Origin: Janthinobacterium sp. B9-8
GTDB taxonomy: Bacteria; Pseudomonadota; Gammaproteobacteria; Burkholderiales; Chitinibacteraceae
Reading direction: 5' to 3'
DNA length: 64,000 nucleotides
Assembly (NCBI RefSeq): GCF_000969645.2
Contig: NZ_CP014222.1
Location: 3,723,740 to 3,787,739 of the forward strand
Shown here: positions 16,745-26,961 of the stretch, one piece after another
Layout: the number at the start of each line of letters is the position of its first letter
Position numbering within the stretch: position 1 is the first letter of the stretch
Translations under genes and position numbers: made by a program
The notes under the pieces: model-generated
Databases searched by the model: none
What the model was told of the DNA's origin: nothing
What the model saw: only the letters and a program-made list of their open reading frames with translations

Positions 16745-17665
16745 TTATGCCCCCTCGGTTTCAAGTAATTCGGCACGTTTGGTTTTCTTAACCGCATAAT
16801 CACGATGAATTTTAATCACTTTATTTAAGGAGTATTTTTCATCATTCAAATCCTTGCCATAAAAGCTGGTCGACCAAAGCTGATATTTTTGGTGAATGCG
16901 TAAAGCTGCGATTTCTGATTGCTGTTTTTGATCGTCCACTTCTTTTTTGTGTGGCCAATGGAAAGACACCGCTTCGCGCTCCATTGAAAACTGATTGTTA
17001 TTTAGGTGCAAACGCACGCCTAAATCAACATCTTCACCGCCCCAGCTATTAAATGATTCATCAAATAAGCCCGCTTTCAATAGCTGTGCGCGCTCCGCCG
17101 AGGCATGGCAAGTCCAGAAAATATCAAAGGGCGCAGGCCAGTTGCTGATGTTGTCCCCTAGCTCATCGTATTGCTGCTGGCGAATATCATGCGCCCCCAT
17201 CAAAGACAGACGGCTAATCGTGGCATCGGGCGTTTGGTAATCGATTTGTGAAGACATTTCGGCCAGCAGGCTGTTATCTACTTCAAAGCCATAAACATAG
17301 CCAATGATCACCACAGGGAATTCTGATTGGGTATGCACTTTGGCGTGCACTTCCAACGTTTTACTGCCCAGCAAAACGCCTGTATCAATAAAAATAATAT
17401 ATTGCCCTTCAGCAATCGCCGTGCCGATATTGCGCGCCTTACCCGCCCGGAAGCCTTTATCTTCTTGCCAGAAATATTTGATATTAAGCTGCTCAGAAAA
17501 CGCCTGAACCACCTGCTCGCTATTATCAGAGCCGCCATCATCAACAACAATCACCTCAAACAGCTGCTTATCCAGCGTTTGTAAAACCAAAGATTCGAGG
17601 GTATAGCGTAAAAGATCGGCTCGGTTATAGGTGGGGATAACAACACTGATCTGTAGATTAGGCAT
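16745..17665 (-). CDS. Family 2 glycosyltransferase
   Basis: This 306-residue GT-A fold glycosyltransferase has the N-terminal VVIPTYNRADLL strand, the VVDDGGSDNS acidic motif near residue 41 and a DTGVLL metal-binding-like Asp near residue 94. A C-terminal segment SWGGEDVDLGVRL near residue 208 matches the galactosyltransferase-associated (Glyco_transf_7C) part. It has no membrane segment, so it would act on the cytoplasmic face of the membrane. It is in a two-gene operon with the following acyltransferase, suggesting synthesis and O-acylation of a surface polysaccharide or glycolipid. Confidence 0.86.
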   Translation of the reverse strand: MPNLQISVVIPTYNRADLLRYTLESLVLQTLDKQLFEVIVVDDGGSDNSEQVVQAFSEQLNIKYFWQEDKGFRAGKARNIGTAIAEGQYIIFIDTGVLLGSKTLEVHAKVHTQSEFPVVIIGYVYGFEVDNSLLAEMSSQIDYQTPDATISRLSLMGAHDIRQQQYDELGDNISNWPAPFDIFWTCHASAERAQLLKAGLFDESFNSWGGEDVDLGVRLHLNNNQFSMEREAVSFHWPHKKEVDDQKQQSEIAALRIHQKYQLWSTSFYGKDLNDEKYSLNKVIKIHRDYAVKKTKRAELLETEGA

Positions 17666-18173
17666 GGTCTTTCCTTTGACTTCAATTTGATCAAAAAAAC
17701 CAGCTTGAGTGCGTTTTCTATCATCAAGCCGTGACGCTTCGTTTTACTGATGTGCAGCACAAACGACGGGGATGCGACTACATCAGCAGTGAGTAATGTA
17801 AAATTTAATTTCAATCATTTACAATTTAAAGACAATTTAAAGTAAGAATATAACGCTTATTTACTTTATATTGCTTTCAATCAGCTGTAAACAATATGCC
17901 AATGTAGTTTTGTAACAGAATATTTTGTAGTATTTGCTGGTTTTACTACAAAGGCATATTCAAAGCGCATAAAATCAGCACAAAGCCATTGTCTGTAGCT
18001 TACAAGCAAGAAGAGAGGGAAAAATCTGAAAGAAAAGCCGCTGCAGACTTACCGCAGGCAGAAAAGAGATAAGCAATGGAGAGGAAAAAGAGACACTTCA
18101 GGCAGGGCGATACGCAATAGTCACAGCCCTGCCGTTTAAGCAGTACAAACGCTAAGGGATTAATCTTTTAGCT
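17666..18173. other. 508-base intergenic region
   Basis: No convincing gene lies here. The stretch 17800-17960 is very AT-rich and probably contains the promoter of the glycosyltransferase operon. A hairpin at 18101-18133 (GGCAGGGC paired with GCCCTGCC, 17-base loop) lies just after the LysR stop on the minus strand but has no clear T-run. An 87-residue open frame on the minus strand here has no ribosome-binding site and no recognisable features. Confidence 0.4.
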
Positions 18174-19106
18174 TTAATTTTTGCTATCTAAAACCTGCGC
18201 TAAAAGCTTGGTTAAAAAGTTTTTCATCGCAAGCACGCGCTGGCTGGCTTTAAGATCACGGTGATACACCAGCCATAACTCACGCGAAGGCACTACCGAT
18301 GGGGCATCGAGTTTCACCAGTGTTTCATCAATATCGCCTACATATTCTGGCAACAGGGTAATTCCCAAACCACACCTTACCGCCACATACTGGGTATGCA
18401 GGGTATTGCCTTTAATCAGCGGAGCACGATTCTGAGTAATTTGCTTTAGCCATTTCACCATCGGTAAATACGCCCAGCAATCACTCAATTCAATAATAGG
18501 CAATGCCTGCCACGGGTCTTGCTTTGGGCCAAGATCTGCCAATAAAGACTTCAGGCAATACGGTGCAAAATGCACATAGCCGACAAAATGGGTGATGTAA
18601 TCCTGATTATTATCGACCACAATTGAATCGCCATAGCGCAAAGCCACATCGGCCTCACGCCGTGCTAAATTAGCAGGCAATGCGCCCACCAAAAGCTCTA
18701 CCTGTACTTTGGGATATAAAGCCAGAAACTCCGGCATATGCGGCATGATTAAATAACTGGCTAAAGACTCCGCTGCGGCGAGCCGAATTAAGCCGCTGAC
18801 CTGATCAACGGATTGCAATTGATCGCTATTTCTTTCTACGGTCAGCATGGCGTTTTCTACTTCAGTCACCCTTGCCAAAATACTCACGCCCTGATCAGTG
18901 AGCAAATAGCCTATTTGCTGCCGCAAAAAAAGCTTCACCCCTAAGCGATTTTCTAAAGCGGATATATGCCTGGACACAGTTGATGCGCTGCTACCCAATT
19001 TAAGCGCAGCCGCACTTAAGCCGCCTTCACGTGCCACCGCCAAAAAATACTTTAAATCATTCCAATCCAAATCTGCATTTTTCATTTTTAGAAAACTGTT
19101 TTCCAT
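18174..19106 (-). CDS. LysR-family transcriptional regulator
   Basis: This 310-residue LysR regulator has a DNA-binding helix-turn-helix at about residues 15-75 (LKYFLAVAREGGLSAAALKLG and then STVSRHISALE). The effector lobe starts near 102. It is divergent from the EamA transporter gene with a 70-base gap, which is the usual LysR-target arrangement. An alternative ATG seven codons in (19085) cannot be excluded. Confidence 0.88.
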   Translation of the reverse strand: MENSFLKMKNADLDWNDLKYFLAVAREGGLSAAALKLGSSASTVSRHISALENRLGVKLFLRQQIGYLLTDQGVSILARVTEVENAMLTVERNSDQLQSVDQVSGLIRLAAAESLASYLIMPHMPEFLALYPKVQVELLVGALPANLARREADVALRYGDSIVVDNNQDYITHFVGYVHFAPYCLKSLLADLGPKQDPWQALPIIELSDCWAYLPMVKWLKQITQNRAPLIKGNTLHTQYVAVRCGLGITLLPEYVGDIDETLVKLDAPSVVPSRELWLVYHRDLKASQRVLAMKNFLTKLLAQVLDSKN

Positions 19107-19176
19107 TCAAGGCTAAATACATCTTAAGGATCAGCAACAATAATGACGGCAATTTCCAGCTAAAGCCGTACACACC

Positions 19177-20148
19177 ATGCCACACTTGCTGACTTATATA
19201 CAACTTACATTGACTGTCTTCTTCTGGGGGGCAGTATTTCATATTGGCAAATACGTGGTGCAATTTTTATCACCGATGGTGGTCGGCAGCTGGCGATTTA
19301 TCATCGCTGGCCTGATTCTATTTATCTTTGTTTCTTTGCGCGAGAAATGGGATATCCAAGCATTACGCAATAATATCCGCCCCTTATTATTTATGTCCGT
19401 CATTGGCATTATGGGCGTCAATTTTTCATTATTTTATGGTCTGCAGCTCACATCAGCGATTAACGCGGGATTAATTATGGCGCTTAGCCCCATCCTTACC
19501 GCCATACTCACCGCTTTTTTTCAAAAAGAACCGCTGAATCATCAACAAATACTCGCGATGGGATTAAGTTTTTTTGGCGTAGCGATTGTTGTCAGCGGCG
19601 GCTCTCTTCAGGCCATCCGCGATTTACATTTTGCCTTAGGCGACGCACTAGTTTTAATTGCCAGCTTTAGCTGGGCTTTATATTCTGCTATTCCTAAACG
19701 CTTTGTTCATGGCATTTCCCCCCTGCACACCACAACCGTCACCATTATTGTTGGCGCTATTTTCATGACCGCTATTTCGGCAAGCTTGAGCAGCGATTTT
19801 TACACCCTGCCCGCTTGGAATGTTTTGTTGGCCATCGCGACCATGGCCTTTTTTTGTACCGCGCTAGCCTTTGTCTGGTGGAACGAAGGACTGCGTAAAA
19901 TTGGCCCTGCACAGGGAGCCATCTTTATGAATCTGGCTCCTATTTTCGCCACGCTAATCGCCATTGCTCTAGGCCAAACCCCTAGTTTGCCGCAGTTTAT
20001 TGGCATGATCCTCATCATCAGCGGTGTGGTTTATAACTCACGCAAGCCCTCCGCCACACCCAAACTATTTAGCCGCACGACCTATCAGCGCGTTAATTCA
20101 TCGACTCGCTCAGCCTTGCCTGCAAGCGTGGCACCACAAACTGAATAA
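19177..20148 (+). CDS. EamA/DMT-family transporter
   Basis: This 323-residue inner-membrane protein has ten hydrophobic segments in two EamA repeats, each about 130 residues. The first repeat carries FWGAVFHIGKYVV, and the end of the second carries VWWNEGLRKIGPAQGAIFMNLAPIFATL. Such proteins usually export amino acids or metabolites. The last 56 bases overlap the convergent LysR gene at 20093. Control by the divergent LysR at 18174 is likely. Confidence 0.88.
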   Translation: MPHLLTYIQLTLTVFFWGAVFHIGKYVVQFLSPMVVGSWRFIIAGLILFIFVSLREKWDIQALRNNIRPLLFMSVIGIMGVNFSLFYGLQLTSAINAGLIMALSPILTAILTAFFQKEPLNHQQILAMGLSFFGVAIVVSGGSLQAIRDLHFALGDALVLIASFSWALYSAIPKRFVHGISPLHTTTVTIIVGAIFMTAISASLSSDFYTLPAWNVLLAIATMAFFCTALAFVWWNEGLRKIGPAQGAIFMNLAPIFATLIAIALGQTPSLPQFIGMILIISGVVYNSRKPSATPKLFSRTTYQRVNSSTRSALPASVAPQTE

Positions 20149-21007
20149 ACGCTTCGTATTTTTTGGGCATAGGTTGCCGGTATGGGAACACCAAAAAATA
20201 GGGCTTAGGTGTAGCTAGCCAATCGGGTAGTACAGGCTGCATCAACCCTTGGCGCAAATAGGGGGCTGCGATGATGTTATCCAGGAGTCCCACGCCATAT
20301 CCTGCCTCCACCGCGCTGGCAATCGCCCCAAAGGTATTGCAAACCAGCGTAGGCCGCAGCTCTACCCTCACCACTTCGCCGTTTTTCTCGAGCTGCCAGC
20401 CCATCTGCTCATGCAAGCTCTCGTGGCAAAAAACCCGATGCTGGCGCAGGTCGCTTGGATGCTGCAATTTGGCCGCCTTGGCTAAATACAGCGGCGAGGC
20501 ATAGAGGCGTTTCTGCGTGAAGCCAAGGGGTCGCGCCACCATACTGTCGTCCAGCACATTGCGCGAATGCAGGCAGAAATCGATACCCCCTTCTGCCATG
20601 CCCTGCAGCTTATTTTGTGCCGTCATTTGCACCTGCAAAGAGGGGTAATGAATGGCGAACTCGGCCAGAATCGGTGCCAGTACATATTGCCCGATACCAC
20701 TCGGGCTGCTGATCAAAAGCGGCCCGGCCAGCTGATCTTGCATACTGCTCACTTCGATTTTGAGGCTTTCCATCAGAACGCGCAGCTGCGCAGCCCGCAT
20801 CGCCAGCGTTTGCCCCACCTCGGTTAGCGTAACCCTTCTGGTCGTTCGCAAAACCAGTACCGCTCCTAAATCCGCCTCCAGCCGCTTAATACTTTGGCTG
20901 ACATAGCTCTTGGCACAATTCAACTCATCAGCCGCCGCAGTAAAGCTCCCCAATCTAGCAAGCGCATCAAAAACCAATAAAGCATCGGATGAGGGTATTG
21001 TTTTCAT
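20093..21007 (-). CDS. LysR-family transcriptional regulator
   Basis: This 304-residue LysR regulator has the winged helix at residues 8-65 (FTAAADELNCAKSYVSQSIKRLE). The effector domain starts near 92. The 3' end overlaps the end of the transporter gene by 56 bases on the other strand. It is divergent from the small gene at 21101, which has a good ribosome-binding site and is the natural candidate target. The helix-turn-helix resembles that of the LysR at 11329 (CSKSYASK), suggesting the two are paralogues. Confidence 0.9.
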   Translation of the reverse strand: MKTIPSSDALLVFDALARLGSFTAAADELNCAKSYVSQSIKRLEADLGAVLVLRTTRRVTLTEVGQTLAMRAAQLRVLMESLKIEVSSMQDQLAGPLLISSPSGIGQYVLAPILAEFAIHYPSLQVQMTAQNKLQGMAEGGIDFCLHSRNVLDDSMVARPLGFTQKRLYASPLYLAKAAKLQHPSDLRQHRVFCHESLHEQMGWQLEKNGEVVRVELRPTLVCNTFGAIASAVEAGYGVGLLDNIIAAPYLRQGLMQPVLPDWLATPKPYFLVFPYRQPMPKKYEAFIQFVVPRLQARLSESMN

Positions 21008-21100
21008 AGCAGAACAGTTTGTCTAGTTATCGTGGGTTTATCCAGATAATGAATCAAAATACACTCCAATTACAAATTTAAAAAGCAAATTGGAGATACC

Positions 21101-21286
21101 ATGAAAGCACTACTCAGCAAACTACTAGATAAGCCAATAGCATTCTGTGATGCCCGTCTTGGCGGGCCAGCCTTCTATTCTGAAGTTGAATTAGACGAAG
21201 GCCTTGAGCTACGCCTGCGCAAAGCAGCGCTTGTTGCAGCGGCCAAGATTGAGGAGTGGCGATGGCGATGTAGGGAGCGGTTTTAA
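21101..21286 (+). CDS. Small unknown protein, 61 residues
   Basis: I do not recognise this protein. The ATG is preceded by TTGGAGATACC, a good ribosome-binding site. It is divergent from a LysR gene with a 93-base gap, which is the position of a regulated target. The protein is charged, ends in an Arg-rich stretch (EEWRWRCRERF), and has no signal or membrane segment. It could be a true small protein or the remains of a longer gene cut short. Confidence 0.5.
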   Translation: MKALLSKLLDKPIAFCDARLGGPAFYSEVELDEGLELRLRKAALVAAAKIEEWRWRCRERF

Positions 21287-21336
21287 AGAGTGCCTATGTT
21301 AAAACCGCAAACCCATCAATTAAACGTTAAAACACG

Positions 21337-21363
21337 AACATCGGCCAAGGCCGGTGTTATTTA
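21337..21363 (+). terminator. Weak hairpin after the small gene
   Basis: AACATCGGCC pairs with GGCCGGTGTT (one G-T pair) around AA and is followed by ATTTATT. It lies 50 bases after the small gene stop and may end its transcript, although the T-run is poor. Confidence 0.4.
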
Positions 21364-21469
21364 TTGCAAGGTTACAGAGGGGTAAGCAAGATGCTTTATC
21401 TTGCCCCCCGAACTACCTCTCACTAAAAATTGAAGTTCTGCGTAGGCACATACCTATCCTGTCGCCTGA

Positions 21470-22294
21470 TTAAACCGTAAAAAACCGCTCCTGCATCTCA
21501 TCCAAGCCCAGCTCTGCCAACACGGCGGTAAGGCGTTCGGCGGGTTTGCGGCGGGGCAGGGTTTTATACTGGGCGATAATCAGCTCATTTTTCATCGAAT
21601 GCTCCCAGCCTACCAATTCAGTCACCGTTACTTGGTAGCCATGCGCTTCCAATTGCAGGCAGCGCAATACATTGGTGATTTGGCTGCCAAATTCACGGGT
21701 ATGAATCGGGTGACGCCAGATTTCTGCCAGCGGATTCTTTAGCGATTTAGCCTTGTTTTTACGCAACACGGTAGCGACTTCGGCTTGGCAACAGGGCACC
21801 AGCACCATAAATTTGGCTTTCTTTTTAAGCGCAAAAGCAATGGCATCGTCGGTGGCGGTATTACAGGCATGCAGTGCTGTTACCACATCAATTGTTTCTG
21901 GCAAGAGATCAGAATCAGTTGATTCGGCCACCGATAAATTCAGAAAAGACATACCGGGAAAGTTAAGGCGCTGGGCCAGCTCTTGCGACTTTTTAACCAG
22001 CTCATCACGGGTTTCAATGCCGTAAATATGGCCGGAGCCCGGCTTATCTTTAAAGAATAAATCATAAAGAATAAAGCCCAGATAAGACTTACCCGCGCCG
22101 TGGTCAACCAAGGTGACTTCGGGGTGCTCCGCCTGTACTTCTTTTAGCAGCGGCTCAATAAACTGATAGAGGTGATAAACCTGCTTGAGTTTGCGGCGGC
22201 TATCTTGATTAAGCTTGCCGTCGCGGGTCAGGATATGCAGTTCTTTAAGTAGCTCGACCGACTGGCCGGGCTTGATTTCGTGATGTTCTGTCAT
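21470..22294 (-). CDS. SAM-dependent methyltransferase (Methyltransf_32-like)
   Basis: This 274-residue protein has a class I methyltransferase motif I of the form LVDHGAGKSYLGF near residue 70. The downstream ALHACNTATDDAI motif near residue 152 is characteristic of the Methyltransf_32 group, whose eukaryotic relatives include METTL25/RRNAD1. A conserved VPCCQAEV Cys pair follows at about residue 177. It is cytoplasmic with no signal peptide. I chose the ATG at 22294 over a TTG ten codons upstream. The substrate is not known. Confidence 0.8.
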   Translation of the reverse strand: MTEHHEIKPGQSVELLKELHILTRDGKLNQDSRRKLKQVYHLYQFIEPLLKEVQAEHPEVTLVDHGAGKSYLGFILYDLFFKDKPGSGHIYGIETRDELVKKSQELAQRLNFPGMSFLNLSVAESTDSDLLPETIDVVTALHACNTATDDAIAFALKKKAKFMVLVPCCQAEVATVLRKNKAKSLKNPLAEIWRHPIHTREFGSQITNVLRCLQLEAHGYQVTVTELVGWEHSMKNELIIAQYKTLPRRKPAERLTAVLAELGLDEMQERFFTV

Positions 22295-22703
22295 AAATGC
22301 GTCCAATGGCTGAGCTTGCAGCAAGGCGCAATTCTACCCCTTCTGGGGCGATCAGTTAAAACCAGCCGCTAATATCACCAAAAATCACCCCAAGCAGCAG
22401 CATAGCAACCGTTCAGCGATGAAAAACAAATCACGCAAAAAAATAGACTAAAACGCACATAGTAAGCAAAAAAGCAAAATAACCATTAACAAACTGACAC
22501 GATAATTTGTAAACAAATAAATATTGCATCCTCATGAACGATATTTTGCAGCAAGTTTCAGAGCATAGGCATCCACATGGCGGGTAAATAATAGACACAA
22601 TTAATTATTTTTCTTTGGTCGCTACAGCAAGCCGTTGGCTGAAACTCGCCCCAACAATATGGCATAAAACTGTGCTTATCCCTCTCTATACAAGGACTTT
22701 AAG
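22295..22703. other. 409-base AT-rich intergenic region
   Basis: This region lies between divergent methyltransferase and carbonic anhydrase genes. The stretch 22420-22560 is strongly AT-rich and probably carries the promoters. I see no RNA gene, repeat or open frame worth calling. Confidence 0.4.
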
Positions 22704-23432
22704 ATGAAAGCATTCCAATTGATTCACCCCTTCGGCTTATCGCTTATGCTGGCTTGCGCCCTGACTTATGCCTCTGATGATCATGACGGCTCCGTAAAAT
22801 CCGAGCCTTATGCCGTTGGTAAAACAATGAGCAAGGCAATACAAGCCGGCATTACACCGAGTGCTGCTCTGGATATTTTAAAAGCGGGTAATCAGCGTTT
22901 TGCCAGCAATAAATCAATCAAACGTAATTATAAAAAACAAGTGATGCAAACAGGCTTGGGGCAGTATCCCTTTGCCAGCGTAGTTTCATGCATTGATTCT
23001 CGCTCCGCTCCAGAATTGGTATTTGATCAGGGAATTGGTGATTTATTTACCGCCCGTGTGGCTGGTAATACCGTGAACGAAGATATCTTAGGCAGCCTAG
23101 AATACGCAGCTAAAGCAGCTGGCTCACGCGTGATTGTTGTGCTGGGGCATAGCCAGTGCGGCGCAATCAAGGGGGCTTGTGATGATGTAAAACTGGGCAA
23201 CTTAACAAGCTTGCTCGAAAAGCTAAAACCCGCAGTAGACGCCACTAAAACAGACGGCGAGCGCAACTCTAAAAACCATAAGTTTGTGCAAAAAGTGGCC
23301 GATGAAAATGTGCATCTCACGGTGCAGAAAATTCGCGATATGAGCCCGATTCTGAAAGAAATGGAAGAACAAGGCAAAATCAAAATTGTTGGTGCAATGT
23401 ATGACATAAGCACCGGTAAAGTAGATTGGTAA
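22704..23432 (+). CDS. Periplasmic beta-class carbonic anhydrase
   Basis: This 242-residue enzyme interconverts CO2 and bicarbonate. The beta-class zinc ligands are all present: Cys and Asp in SCIDSRSAPE near residue 96, and His and Cys in GHSQCGAIKG near residue 150. The N-terminus has a signal peptide (KAFQLIHPFG, a hydrophobic core, then ALTYA), so the mature enzyme should be periplasmic. It is monocistronic, and a hairpin follows the stop. Confidence 0.92.
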   Translation: MKAFQLIHPFGLSLMLACALTYASDDHDGSVKSEPYAVGKTMSKAIQAGITPSAALDILKAGNQRFASNKSIKRNYKKQVMQTGLGQYPFASVVSCIDSRSAPELVFDQGIGDLFTARVAGNTVNEDILGSLEYAAKAAGSRVIVVLGHSQCGAIKGACDDVKLGNLTSLLEKLKPAVDATKTDGERNSKNHKFVQKVADENVHLTVQKIRDMSPILKEMEEQGKIKIVGAMYDISTGKVDW

Positions 23433-23471
23433 TATGCTTAACCATTGATATCTTATTGATTTAAAAGATGG

Positions 23472-23508
23472 GGGGAGGCCACTTTGGCACTCCCCTTATT
23501 TTATTTCT
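23472..23508 (+). terminator. Intrinsic terminator after carbonic anhydrase
   Basis: A GGGGAG-GCCA stem pairs with TGGC-CTCCCC (one bulged A) around CTT and is followed by TTATTTTATTT. It lies 40 bases after the stop. Confidence 0.75.
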
Positions 23509-23671
23509 ACGCTTAGCTCCGTAATCTGAAAAGATCCTCCTCGCAATTACCCACCAGATAACGCTACCGTTCAGGGCCAAAATTTACATATCCTCATGAA
23601 AAACAAGCAATTTTTTGATTGGCAATGCGTAAATCTGCGACAATGCGCGATTAGTATTGCTCATCAAAGCC

Positions 23672-25831
23672 ATGAATCCCGCTCCTACTGCTATTTCTAC
23701 CCTGCCCGCAGGTGTTTTCCCCCGTAAACCCGCCCCTTTCCTGCCTATGAGCCGTGCCGAAATGGACCTGCTCGGCTGGGATGAGTGCGACATTATTCTG
23801 GTAACGGGCGATGCTTATATCGATCACCCCAGCTTTGGGATGGCCTTGATTGGCCGCCTGCTAGAAGCGCAGGGGCTGCGGGTTGGGATTATTTGTCAGC
23901 CAGACTGGTTATCTGCTGACGAATTTAAAACGCTGGGTAAGCCAAAACTCTTTTTTGGCGTGACTGCGGGCAATATGGATTCGATGATTAACCGCTACAC
24001 CGCAGATAAAAAGCCACGCTCCGACGATGCCTATACCGCGGGAGGCATGGGCGGTAAGCGGCCAGATCGCGCTGTTACCGTTTATTCTCAGCGCTGCCGT
24101 GAGGCTTATCCCGGCGTGCAGATTATGATAGGCGGGATTGAAGCGAGCTTGCGCAGGATTGCTCAGTACGATTACTGGAGCGATAAAGTGCGCCAATCAG
24201 CGCTGATTTATTCCAAAGCCGATATTCTTTTATTTGGTAATGCCGAACGCGCGCTGGTCGAAGTCGCCCAGCGCTCAGCTGCGGGCGAAAAACTCAAAGA
24301 CATGCGAGATATTCGCGGCACTGCCTTTATGACGCCGCAGGGCTGGCTGCCCGAAGGCTGGGCGGAGCTGGATTCCACCACGGTAGATACCCCAGGGCGC
24401 ATCGATAAACATATCGACCCTTATGAAATGCTGCCGGAAAAGTCTGAAAAAGATATCACTCCCGCCAGCGACACCAAGGCGATTCGCCTGATCAGCAAGG
24501 CAGAGCGCATCGCCGCCAAGCAGGCTGATCGGCAGCACACGGTGATCCGTATTCCGGCCTATGAAGCTGTGGCTTTTGATCCGGTGCTCTACGCCCACGC
24601 CAGCCGCACCCTGCATCTGGAATCTAACCCCGGCAATGCTCGGGCAATGGTGCAGCAGCATGGTTCTCGCGATGTATGGATTAACCCACCGCCAATCCCG
24701 CTGAGCACGCCAGAGATGGATTATATTTTTGGCCAGTATTACGCCCGCAACCCGCATCCAAGCTATGGCAAAGCACATATCCCGGCTTGGGAAATGATCC
24801 GCTTTTCGATCAATATCATGCGTGGCTGTTTTGGCGGCTGTACTTTCTGCTCGATTACCGAGCACGAAGGCCGGATTATCCAAAGCCGCTCGGAAGAATC
24901 CATCCTGCAAGAAATCGTCGATATCCGCGATAAAACCAGCGGTTTTAAAGGCCATATTTCTGATCTGGGCGGCCCGACTGCGAATATGTATCGCTTATCG
25001 TGCAAAGACCCCAAAATCGAATCATCCTGTAGACGCTTAAGCTGCGTGTATCCGGGTATTTGCGAAAATCTAAACACAGATCATGCGCCGCTGATTCAGT
25101 TGTATAAAAAAGCGCGCAAGATTGAAGGCGTAAAGCGCATCACCATAGGCTCGGGCGTGCGTTACGATATTGCGGTGGAATCGCCTGAGTATGTTAAAGA
25201 GCTCGCGACACACCATGTGTCAGGTTATTTAAAAATTGCCCCAGAGCACACCGAAGAAGGGCCTTTATCTAAGATGATGAAGCCCGGCATTGGCACGTTT
25301 GAACGCTTTCGCGAGATGTTTGATTATTACTCTGAGCAAGCGGGTAAAAAGCAGAGTCTTATCCCTTACTTTATTGCAGCCCACCCCGGCACTAGCGATG
25401 AAGATATGCTCAACCTTGCGCTATGGCTGAAGAAAAACGACTTCCAGCCAGATCAGGTACAAGCCTTTACGCCTACACCGATGGCAATGGCCACCACCAT
25501 GTGGCATACCCGCCGTAATCCTTTAAGAAAGCTGGCGAGAAGCTCGGAAAAAGTAGATGTCATCCGAGATGGGCATCGCCGCAAGGTTCACAAAGCCTTC
25601 TTGCGCTATCACGATTCAGATAACTGGCCTATCCTGCGCGAAGCACTGATTGCCATGGGGCGTGCGGATCTAATCGGCAACACGCCTAGGCATCTAATCC
25701 CCGCGCAACAACCCGGCGAGAAGTTTGTGCACGAAAAAAACAATGTCGTGGTTCGCCGCACAGATAAGCCCAAAGGCAAAAAAACCTTCGGCAGAAGCCG
25801 TGATGCGGCGGCTCAGGGCTCTAAAAAATAA
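23672..25831 (+). CDS. YgiQ-family radical SAM protein
   Basis: This 719-residue protein matches the UPF0313/YgiQ radical SAM family. An N-terminal cobalamin-binding-like region covers the first ~300 residues and includes a YIDHPSFG motif. The 4Fe-4S cluster motif is [18 protein letters not shown] (CxxxCxxC) near residue 385. The family-typical [10 protein letters not shown] and GSGVRYD motifs and a basic C-terminal tail follow. E. coli YgiQ has about the same length (739). Its substrate and reaction are not established. The ATG at 23672 is preferred over a TTG five codons upstream. slyX follows after a short REP-like palindrome. Confidence 0.9.
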   Translation: MNPAPTAISTLPAGVFPRKPAPFLPMSRAEMDLLGWDECDIILVTGDAYIDHPSFGMALIGRLLEAQGLRVGIICQPDWLSADEFKTLGKPKLFFGVTAGNMDSMINRYTADKKPRSDDAYTAGGMGGKRPDRAVTVYSQRCREAYPGVQIMIGGIEASLRRIAQYDYWSDKVRQSALIYSKADILLFGNAERALVEVAQRSAAGEKLKDMRDIRGTAFMTPQGWLPEGWAELDSTTVDTPGRIDKHIDPYEMLPEKSEKDITPASDTKAIRLISKAERIAAKQADRQHTVIRIPAYEAVAFDPVLYAHASRTLHLESNPGNARAMVQQHGSRDVWINPPPIPLSTPEMDYIFGQYYARNPHPSYGKAHIPAWEMIRFSINIMRGCFGGCTFCSITEHEGRIIQSRSEESILQEIVDIRDKTSGFKGHISDLGGPTANMYRLSCKDPKIESSCRRLSCVYPGICENLNTDHAPLIQLYKKARKIEGVKRITIGSGVRYDIAVESPEYVKELATHHVSGYLKIAPEHTEEGPLSKMMKPGIGTFERFREMFDYYSEQAGKKQSLIPYFIAAHPGTSDEDMLNLALWLKKNDFQPDQVQAFTPTPMAMATTMWHTRRNPLRKLARSSEKVDVIRDGHRRKVHKAFLRYHDSDNWPILREALIAMGRADLIGNTPRHLIPAQQPGEKFVHEKNNVVVRRTDKPKGKKTFGRSRDAAAQGSKK

Positions 25832-25849
25832 AATGGCAAACAAAAATGT

Positions 25850-25881
25850 GTAGGGTAGGCACATTTTTGTGCCCACCCTAC
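25850..25881. repeat. REP-like GTAG palindrome, copy D (short type)
   Basis: The arms GTAGGGTAGGCAC and GTGCCCACCCTAC pair with one mismatch around a 6-base T-rich loop. It lies between the ygiQ-like stop and slyX. The right arm is identical to that of the copy at 12989. Confidence 0.8.
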
Positions 25882-25901
25882 GCGTTTTTTGAGAGAAAAC
25901 A

Positions 25902-26102
25902 ATGAGTTTAGAAAACCGTATTACCGAGCTGGAAATCAAGCTGGCGCTGCAAGATGAGCTATTAGAAGAGTTAAACCGCATCGTTGCCACCCAGCAGCAG
26001 CAATTAGATCAGGTAGTAAATGAGTTACGCTGGTTACAGCAACAAGAGCCTAGCGGCTCTGCACAGAAATCATTATTTGATGAAGTACCGCCTCATTATT
26101 AA
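25902..26102 (+). CDS. slyX: SlyX family protein
   Basis: This 66-residue coiled-coil protein matches SlyX: an N-terminal ENRITELEIKLALQDELLEELN heptad region, a QQQ-rich middle and the conserved C-terminal EVPPHY tail. The function of SlyX is not established. The ribosome-binding site GAGAGAAAACA precedes the ATG. A terminator shared with the convergent marC-like gene follows. Confidence 0.92.
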   Translation: MSLENRITELEIKLALQDELLEELNRIVATQQQQLDQVVNELRWLQQQEPSGSAQKSLFDEVPPHY

Positions 26103-26122
26103 TTTCTGCCAGTAGCAAATAG

Positions 26123-26168
26123 AAAAAGGGCATAGGAAGCACTGATCGTGCTCTCTGTGCCCTTTTTT
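26123..26168. terminator. Bidirectional terminator between slyX and the marC-like gene
   Basis: AAAAAGGGCA pairs with TGCCCTTTTTT, and inside it AGCAC pairs with GTGCT. T-runs occur in both directions, fitting the convergent gene pair. Confidence 0.8.
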
Positions 26169-26182
26169 CATGCTTTACATTT

Positions 26183-26881
26183 TTATGATGGCTTTAAGTA
26201 ATGCACCAACAGCTCGCCAAACAACACACTAAAGCCATCCCAGAAAATCTGAATCCCGATACACATCAAAATAAATGCGGATAAACGCAGAAAAATAATC
26301 GAACCTGTACTGCCTAAAAGCTTAAGCAGGCGCTCGGCGTGGCGGTAACACAAGTACAAAGAGTAAGACGTAATCGCCACGGCCGTTAAGCTGGCTAAAG
26401 GCATAGAAAACCTCTGCAACCCCGGCCCGTTAAAACCCGCCCCCAAGGCAATCGCCACAGTAATCGAACCGGGGCCTACCGTAATCGGGAAAGTCAGCGG
26501 ATAAAACGCCCGCTCGCGTAATTCCTCATTGCTTGGGCGTGTGGCCCCTGCCTGCAGCATACCGGCGGACTTATGACTATCATCACCCGAGCTCATCAAC
26601 TGCCAGCCAGCGGTAGCCACCAGCAAGCCGCCGCCTACCCGCACAATCGGTAGCGACACGCCAAAAAACTCCAACACATAACTGCCAATAAACATGCTGA
26701 CCAGCAGCAAAATAAAACTATAGATTCCTACCCGCCGCGCCAAAATCGCTCGCTCTTGCGAGTTATAACCGGCAGTCATGGTCAAAAAGATAGGTGCATG
26801 GCCCGGCGGATTTAAAATCGGCATTAAAGCGCCAAAAACCAAAAGCATATTGCCGAAAAATACAGTTAAGGTTTGCAGCAT
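26183..26881 (-). CDS. MarC/YhgN-family integral membrane protein
   Basis: This 232-residue membrane protein has six hydrophobic segments and the MarC-family features MPILNPPGHAPIFL near residue 20, RVGGGLLVATAGWQL near residue 82 and the central FPITVGPGSITVAI near residue 130. The family is widespread but its transported substrate is unsettled. It stands alone, convergent with slyX and sharing its terminator. Confidence 0.88.
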   Translation of the reverse strand: MLQTLTVFFGNMLLVFGALMPILNPPGHAPIFLTMTAGYNSQERAILARRVGIYSFILLLVSMFIGSYVLEFFGVSLPIVRVGGGLLVATAGWQLMSSGDDSHKSAGMLQAGATRPSNEELRERAFYPLTFPITVGPGSITVAIALGAGFNGPGLQRFSMPLASLTAVAITSYSLYLCYRHAERLLKLLGSTGSIIFLRLSAFILMCIGIQIFWDGFSVLFGELLVHYLKPS

Positions 26882-26961
26882 ATTGTTTACAACCTTACAA
26901 AAAGTGGCAATGGGTCGGCATTTTAAACAAAGAAATGCACTGGACTGCTAAAGCATTGTTA

